From assembly GCF_000234665.1 (NCBI RefSeq), contig NC_018323.1:224573-288572 (forward strand): 64,000 nucleotides of DNA, written 5' to 3'. Below the pieces are notes generated by a model that was not told where the DNA came from, made no database searches, and saw only the letters and a program-made list of their open reading frames with translations. The position numbers and the translations under genes are program-made. Below are positions 58,871 to 64,000 of the stretch, one piece after another (position 1 is the stretch's first letter; every line of letters begins with the position of its first letter). The stretch is from Leishmania mexicana MHOM/GT/2001/U1103. Its lineage: Eukaryota > Euglenozoa > Kinetoplastea > Trypanosomatida > Trypanosomatidae.

Positions 58871-61800
58871 ATGAACGGATCCATGTCTGCCCGCTCCCTC
58901 CGCGACAGCGCGCCGCTTAGCATTTCGTCGGCGCGTCGAGCCAGCCGGTGCCGAGGCTCTCTTTCAGCGCGCTCCTTGTCCGCATCGACCTCCACGCACG
59001 CCACACCGACCCGTGACCGCACCCCAGCCGCGCTGAGCGCTCGACGTCCCCGAAATGGCTGCAGCACCAGCGCGGCCGAGTACCCGACGCCAACGCAGCC
59101 GACACAGTCAAACGCCATGAAGGTGTACATCCGTGTGCGCCCCTTCAGCGAGCGTGAAATCGCGCAAAAGGTGGCGCCGCACAGCACCGTGCGCATCGAC
59201 GCACAGAATCCCACGCAGCTCACAATCCTCGATCCAGCGCGCGGTTTTCGCCCGCTCACCACGCACCCGTTCACGCAATGTTTCTGGTCCGTCTTTGCGA
59301 AGAGCGAGGGGGATCTACTGAACAAGGTGGACACGTACTTGACGGGCGGCATGAACTCCGCTCGCCGCTCTCGGGCGCAGTCGCTGGTGACGGGGCAGCC
59401 GGTGGTGAATTCCGTCCGACGCGGCACCCGTGCAGGGCTCGACAGTGACGCAACATCTTCCCCCACTACAGCCTACGACGGCGCCGGCTCGGCGCCAGTG
59501 ATGGTGGACGCCAATGTGAGCCACCCTCCGTACGCGGGGCAGGACCAAGTGTACACGCACGTCGGCAAGCCCATCGTGGGCAACACCCTCGACGGATACA
59601 ACGGGTGCGTGTTCGCCTACGGGCAGACGGGTAGCGGCAAGACCTTCACGATGCTGGGCTACGCGCCGAGCACGAGCGACATTCGCGCTCGCAAAGGGTC
59701 CACCGCCTGCGGGGCCAGCAGCATGGAGAACAGCGCCCCTCTTGACGGCGCGGTGGAGCCGTTTGAGAGCGATGACGGCGACGACGTGGTGGACAAGACG
59801 GGGCTAGATCCGAACGAGCTGCAAGGCATCATCCCGCGCGCGTGCACGGACCTGTTCGACGGCCTCCGTGCGAAGCGCGCCAAGGACTCCGACTTCACGT
59901 ACCGCGTGGAGGTGTCGTACTACGAGATCTACAACGAGAAGGTGTTCGATCTCATCCGGCCGCAGCGCAACACGGACCTGAGGATCCGTAACTCGCCCAG
60001 CTCCGGCCCGTTCATCGAAGGCTTGACGTGGAAGGTGGTGTCCAAGGAGGAAGACGTCGCCCGCGTGATTCGCAAGGGCATGCAGGAGCGCCACACGGCT
60101 GCGACCAAGTTCAACGACCGCAGCAGCCGCAGCCACGCCATCCTCACCTTCAACATTGTGCAGCTGTCGATGGACGACTCCGACAACGCGTTCCAGATGC
60201 GCAGCAAGCTGAACCTGGTGGACCTCGCGGGGTCTGAGCGCACCGGCGCGGCCGGAGCCGAGGGCAATGAGTTCCACGACGGCGTGAAGATCAACCAGTC
60301 GCTGACGGTGCTGGGGCGCGTGATCGACCGTCTGGCGGACCTCTCGCAGAACAAGGGAGGGGGCCTCAGCATTCCGTACCGCGATTCGAACCTGACGTGG
60401 GTGCTGAGCGACTCGATCGGCGGCAACAGTCAGACCTCGATGATTGCCACCGTCTCGCCACACTCGATCAACTACGAGGAGATGCGACAGACGATCATGT
60501 ACGCCTGCCGCGCGCAGCAGGTGCTGAATAAGGCTCGCCGCAACGTCGACCCAACGATCATGGAGCTGCGCGAGCTGCGCGCGCAGGTGGTGGACCTGCA
60601 GTTGCGTCTAAAGGAGGCGGGTGGCAGCAACTACACGAGCGAGTACGTGCGCGGATTAGAGAAACGAGTAAAGGAGCTTGAGTGGCAGTGTGCTGATCAG
60701 GAGCGCATTGTCAGTCAGCTACGCGCGGAGCTGGAGAGTGCCGGCATTGCCGATCCCACGCTGATCCTGAAACCCTCCGCACGCGGTGGAGCGGGTGCGG
60801 CAGGGGCGAGTGGCGGGTGTGCTAGCGCCGGTGATGCTCAGGGCGGCGTGAGCGCCGCGACTTACCGCCGTACCAACGAGCAGCTGCAATCGGAGTTGAC
60901 GTCGGCGAACAAGGAAATCGTGCAGCTGCAGACGAAATTGCTGGAGTCTGAGAAGGCGAGGAGCGGCGGACGGGACGGAGACGCCGAGAGCACTATCGCG
61001 AAGCTCCAGGCCAAGTGTGATCTCTACCGCAACTCCTTTCGCGAGTGGGAGGCGCATCTGAACCAGTACCACACGTATCAGTGGCGTTGGTCCACTGACT
61101 ACGTCTTTGGCACCTTCGAGGACAAGATGAACCTGCTGATGCGTCAGTGCCAGAATCTGATGATGGACCAGGACGCCTACGTGATGGACGCCCTGAGCCG
61201 TGGCGAGAGTGCGCAACTGCGCGAGACGGCCAAAATTCAGCGTGAACACCTTGCCGAGGTCTCGGCGCTGACAGCGCAGTACCGCGAGTCGATCGAGAAG
61301 CTGAAGAAGGAGTACGCGGCCAAAGACGAGGAGCGGCAGAAGCGGCAGAAGGAGGTGTCGAACAGCTCTGAGTTGCGCATGCAGGCCACCCGAGATGCCT
61401 TCGAGCAGGAGAAGCGCCGCTGGGTACAGGAGCGCGATAGCATGAAGCTTGGCTACGAAGAGAAGCTGGCGGCTCTGCGGACCGAGTACCAGGGGGACCT
61501 GAAGCGGCTGCGGGAATCGCTCGGGTCGACGGCGGGTGATCGCCAGCGTCAGGGTGGCGCCCTGCAGGAGCTTCAGGATCGGTACGAATCAGAAATGAAG
61601 AGCATCGCGCAGGACATGGAGCGGGAGCGCACGCGCCGCGAGGCGGAGCTGGAAATGGTGAAGAAGCAGATGAACACGGAGCTGGCGCGCAAGGAGGAGC
61701 AGATCGCCGCGCGTGATGCGCAGGCGCGTAGAACGGAAGAGGAGGCGGCGAAGCTGCGCCGCGACAACCTGAAGCTACAGACAGACATGCGTACCAAGGA

Positions 61801-62257
61801 GCGGCAGCTGAACACCGAGGTCAAGGACCTTCTTTTGAAGCAAGAGAACATGATCGCCGTCTTGACCACCATCGTAGGCGACTACGAGAAGAACCCCACG
61901 AACCTCAATAAGGACATCGAGGCCCTGCGCGCCTTTGTTAGCGACAAGGACTACACGGCCTTCCGCGCCAAGGCAAAGGAGAGTGCATTTCGTGACCCGG
62001 CCAGCCGACGGGCGTCGGCGGTGATGTGGAACCCCAGCTCCGTGGATGAACAACGCAGCCGCGAAGTGGAGGACATTCGTAACGCCATTGAGAGCATGCG
62101 CAAGACCCGCAGCAACCAGCAGGCGAACCTGCAGCAGGTGCAGCAGCACGTGTACGAGCAGCTCTCGCGCAGTCGTGGTTTCCAGTCCGGCGGCGAGGTG
62201 GACGAGAGGCCGCATGACGGCAAGACCCCTGCTCGAAACGGCAATACGGCGGCGTAG
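58871..62257 (+). CDS. Kinesin-3-like motor protein
   Basis: Encodes 1,128 aa. An N-terminal Ser/Arg-rich extension (1-82) precedes the motor (83 to about 560). Motor motifs are intact: P-loop GQTGSGKT (251-258), SSRSH (418-422), DLAGSE (451-456), and YRDSNLTWVLSDSIGGNS. The EVSYYEIYNEKVFDL segment and the ACRAQQ end resemble kinesin-3. The motor should be active as a microtubule ATPase. An insertion of about 75 residues, Ser/Arg/Ala-rich, lies at roughly 148-222 before GQDQVYTHVG. After the neck, coiled coils cover most of 562-1090, broken by a Gly/Ala/Ser-rich piece near 635-660. No FHA or PH domain, usual in metazoan kinesin-3, was seen, so cargo binding must differ. Kinetoplastids have many lineage-specific kinesins for flagellum, cell shape and mitosis; which job this one does cannot be read from the sequence. 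Confidence 0.93.
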   Translation: MNGSMSARSLRDSAPLSISSARRASRCRGSLSARSLSASTSTHATPTRDRTPAALSARRPRNGCSTSAAEYPTPTQPTQSNAMKVYIRVRPFSEREIAQKVAPHSTVRIDAQNPTQLTILDPARGFRPLTTHPFTQCFWSVFAKSEGDLLNKVDTYLTGGMNSARRSRAQSLVTGQPVVNSVRRGTRAGLDSDATSSPTTAYDGAGSAPVMVDANVSHPPYAGQDQVYTHVGKPIVGNTLDGYNGCVFAYGQTGSGKTFTMLGYAPSTSDIRARKGSTACGASSMENSAPLDGAVEPFESDDGDDVVDKTGLDPNELQGIIPRACTDLFDGLRAKRAKDSDFTYRVEVSYYEIYNEKVFDLIRPQRNTDLRIRNSPSSGPFIEGLTWKVVSKEEDVARVIRKGMQERHTAATKFNDRSSRSHAILTFNIVQLSMDDSDNAFQMRSKLNLVDLAGSERTGAAGAEGNEFHDGVKINQSLTVLGRVIDRLADLSQNKGGGLSIPYRDSNLTWVLSDSIGGNSQTSMIATVSPHSINYEEMRQTIMYACRAQQVLNKARRNVDPTIMELRELRAQVVDLQLRLKEAGGSNYTSEYVRGLEKRVKELEWQCADQERIVSQLRAELESAGIADPTLILKPSARGGAGAAGASGGCASAGDAQGGVSAATYRRTNEQLQSELTSANKEIVQLQTKLLESEKARSGGRDGDAESTIAKLQAKCDLYRNSFREWEAHLNQYHTYQWRWSTDYVFGTFEDKMNLLMRQCQNLMMDQDAYVMDALSRGESAQLRETAKIQREHLAEVSALTAQYRESIEKLKKEYAAKDEERQKRQKEVSNSSELRMQATRDAFEQEKRRWVQERDSMKLGYEEKLAALRTEYQGDLKRLRESLGSTAGDRQRQGGALQELQDRYESEMKSIAQDMERERTRREAELEMVKKQMNTELARKEEQIAARDAQARRTEEEAAKLRRDNLKLQTDMRTKERQLNTEVKDLLLKQENMIAVLTTIVGDYEKNPTNLNKDIEALRAFVSDKDYTAFRAKAKESAFRDPASRRASAVMWNPSSVDEQRSREVEDIRNAIESMRKTRSNQQANLQQVQQHVYEQLSRSRGFQSGGEVDERPHDGKTPARNGNTAA

Positions 62258-64000
62258 TGGGAGAGGCGTCTGACTGATGTAGGCGAGTGCGGGTCGACAC
62301 TCGTGACGCTGTGACACAAGAGCGGCTTTTGTGTTTCTGTATCCGTGTCCCGTGTGTACGTGTATCTGCTTGGCCGTCTGCGGTCTCTTCCTTTTCCTGC
62401 AGTCCTTCGGCACTCCACCTTCCATGTCACTCCGAGGTGGTTTAGTACGGAGCGGAAGTCCAGGGGTGGAGAGGAGGGGGTGGGGGGATCGCCGGCACGC
62501 CCACCTCACGGAACTGCTTCCGCTTTCTTTGCCTTCTCGTCTCCCTCCTCCGCCGGGTTCACCCTATCGAGGTGCCACTGCCTCTCGTGCCTTTGCTCTT
62601 CGTCGATTTTGGATGTTAGGTCACGGGTCCCGTCTTGCTGTCCGTGTCTCAGCTGACTCGTTTGTTTGCTCTCCCTATGGAATCTCGGTCTCACCCGAAC
62701 CACCTTTACACAGGCGGCGGGCCCCCGTCAAGTGCTTCGCTGGTGCGGCGCCGCTCCTCTCTCCGCACTTTGTTCTACTGTCACCCCACCACCACCACCA
62801 CCACCGTGTCTCAGACGAGTCGTCGCTTTGTGTTTCGTCCCTCTCGGGGACGGCGCCAGTGTGCGAGAGGCTAAGAGACAGAGAGGGGAGGGTTACGTGT
62901 GTGTGTATGAGGGAGGGGAGAGAGAGTCTGTGCCCGTTTCGTACCCTTCGTTGGTTCCTCTTTTGGTCGACGTGTGCGTATATGGTGTCATCGTCCCCAC
63001 CCCCTCGCCTCCTTCATCCCAACTCCTTCTACATATATATATATATATATATATATGTGCATGTATAGGTAGTGTTGTTGTTTGTGCCCCTCCTTGTTTC
63101 TCTCCACTTGTGCCCACAATGGTGGTGAAGCACCGCTTTCTCTGTGTGTATGTGTACGTACGTGTGTGTACGTGTGGGTGTGTGTGTGTGTGTGGTGTGT
63201 GTCTTCTTTGGATCGCGCGTCCCCTCGCGTGTAGGCTGCCTTTGCAGCCCGCCCTCAGGACAGCAGCAGCGTGAGATATGCGCAATGCACGACAGCCCCC
63301 CTCTCGTTTCGTGTTTGACGCCTCTACTCCTCCCTCTCTGTCTCTCCTATTGCGTCCCTGTTCGTGACACACCTCTGTCGGTGTGCTGGCTGCGAGCGTC
63401 TGGGCATCGAGGGTGGGAGTCAGGGAACACGCCGCGGGCCCGTGGTCGAGTTGGCCCGTTTCGCTCCGTAGACGCGAAAGGACAGAAAAAAAGATGAAGG
63501 AGTGTCAAGCGGAGATGGGAAGTCAGTGGCTGAAAAGTGTCTGTGCGCTTGCGCGTGCGAGGGGGAGCGCCCGGGCTTGTCATTTCTTAGAGAGGGGCGC
63601 CTCGCGTGTGCGTGTGTGTGCAACGAGAGAACGCGGGTAGCATAAGTCTATTTTGCATCTTTGTCCATGGCCGTGCTCTCTGCTTTTCAGTGTGCACGCA
63701 CGCACCCCTTGCGACATGTGGAAGCGGGAGAGCGCGGCGGATGGTGGGCGTGTGCGCGCATGTGCCTGTAATGAGCCGCTCTCCGAGTCTTGTTGTGCTC
63801 TTGTTGACTTCGGCACCGAAAATGAAGATACGGTGTCAAATTCCTTTAAAGCAGACAAAAAAAGGCGGAGATGACCCGCTGCTGCTGCCGCCCTCCCTCC
63901 TCCTCCCTCCTCTCCCGCCCTCCCCTGCGCCGCGCTTTGTTTTCGAGGTTGATACGTTCTTTCGCGTCCTCATGCTCGTTTCGCTCTGCCTGCTCTATCG
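62258..64000. other. Right-hand spacer, no gene seen
   Basis: Presumed 3' UTR of the kinesin gene and upstream sequence of a gene outside the window. It contains a TA palindrome at 63031-63058 and TG-rich runs at 63140-63200. From 63380 to 63860 it is mixed GC-rich, and C/T-rich blocks resume at the end. Open frames are low-complexity or start at GTG. Confidence 0.6.
63031..63058. repeat. 28-nt TA palindrome
   Basis: ACATAT...ATATGT, a perfect self-complementary tract 774 nt after the kinesin stop codon, similar in design to the one at 57204-57231. Confidence 0.9.

Noticed and set aside
1..64000. CRISPR arrays, bacterial operons or phage-like regions
   Set aside because: No regularly spaced repeats, ribosome-binding sites or phage genes are seen; the window is eukaryotic nuclear DNA.

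Overview
This is a protein-coding stretch of a trypanosomatid nuclear chromosome, almost certainly Leishmania or a very close relative. The evidence is that every supportable gene is intronless and on the + strand, coding DNA is GC-rich, genes are separated by 1 to 6 kb of polypyrimidine tracts and TG/CA/TA microsatellites (the substrate of trans-splicing and polyadenylation), and a kinetoplastid-type variant histone H3 (H3V) is present. From memory H3V of L. major lies on chromosome 19, so this would be the syntenic block; that assignment is recollection, not a search result. The window has one 100-base run of N (20236-20335).

Layout from left to right: a five-pass cysteine-rich membrane protein of tweety/prominin type (1049-2641); a 4.5 kb spacer; a giant 3,075-aa protein joining a degenerate protein kinase to a TBCCD1-like C-CAP/beta-helix region (7192-16419); a 4.9 kb spacer with the gap; a 1,519-aa CAMKK-like protein kinase (21325-25884); a 5.7 kb spacer; a low-complexity coiled-coil protein (31616-33844); a 93-aa single-pass membrane protein (35572-35853); a tandem CYTH-domain protein (37190-39418); histone H3V (40618-41055); a surface protein like the ectodomain of receptor adenylate cyclases but with no cyclase (42860-45616); a degenerate DExH helicase with a SURP domain (46800-52604); RNA polymerase I/III subunit RPAC1 (53688-54992); the U3 processome protein UTP11 (55983-57068); and a kinesin-3-like motor (58871-62257).

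The genes do not form a functional operon. They look like ordinary members of one polycistronic transcription unit, mixing housekeeping functions (RPAC1, UTP11, H3V, splicing-type helicase), cytoskeleton and organelle positioning (kinesin, TBCCD1-like protein) and signalling or surface functions (CAMKK, receptor-like protein). Expression would be set after transcription, by trans-splicing, 3' UTR elements and upstream ORFs. Several candidate splice acceptors and three short upstream ORFs can be seen. The most unusual items are the domain combinations in the two largest proteins, the receptor-like protein without a catalytic domain, the possible Fe-S cysteine set in RPAC1, and a 52-nt repeat shared by two 3' spacers.
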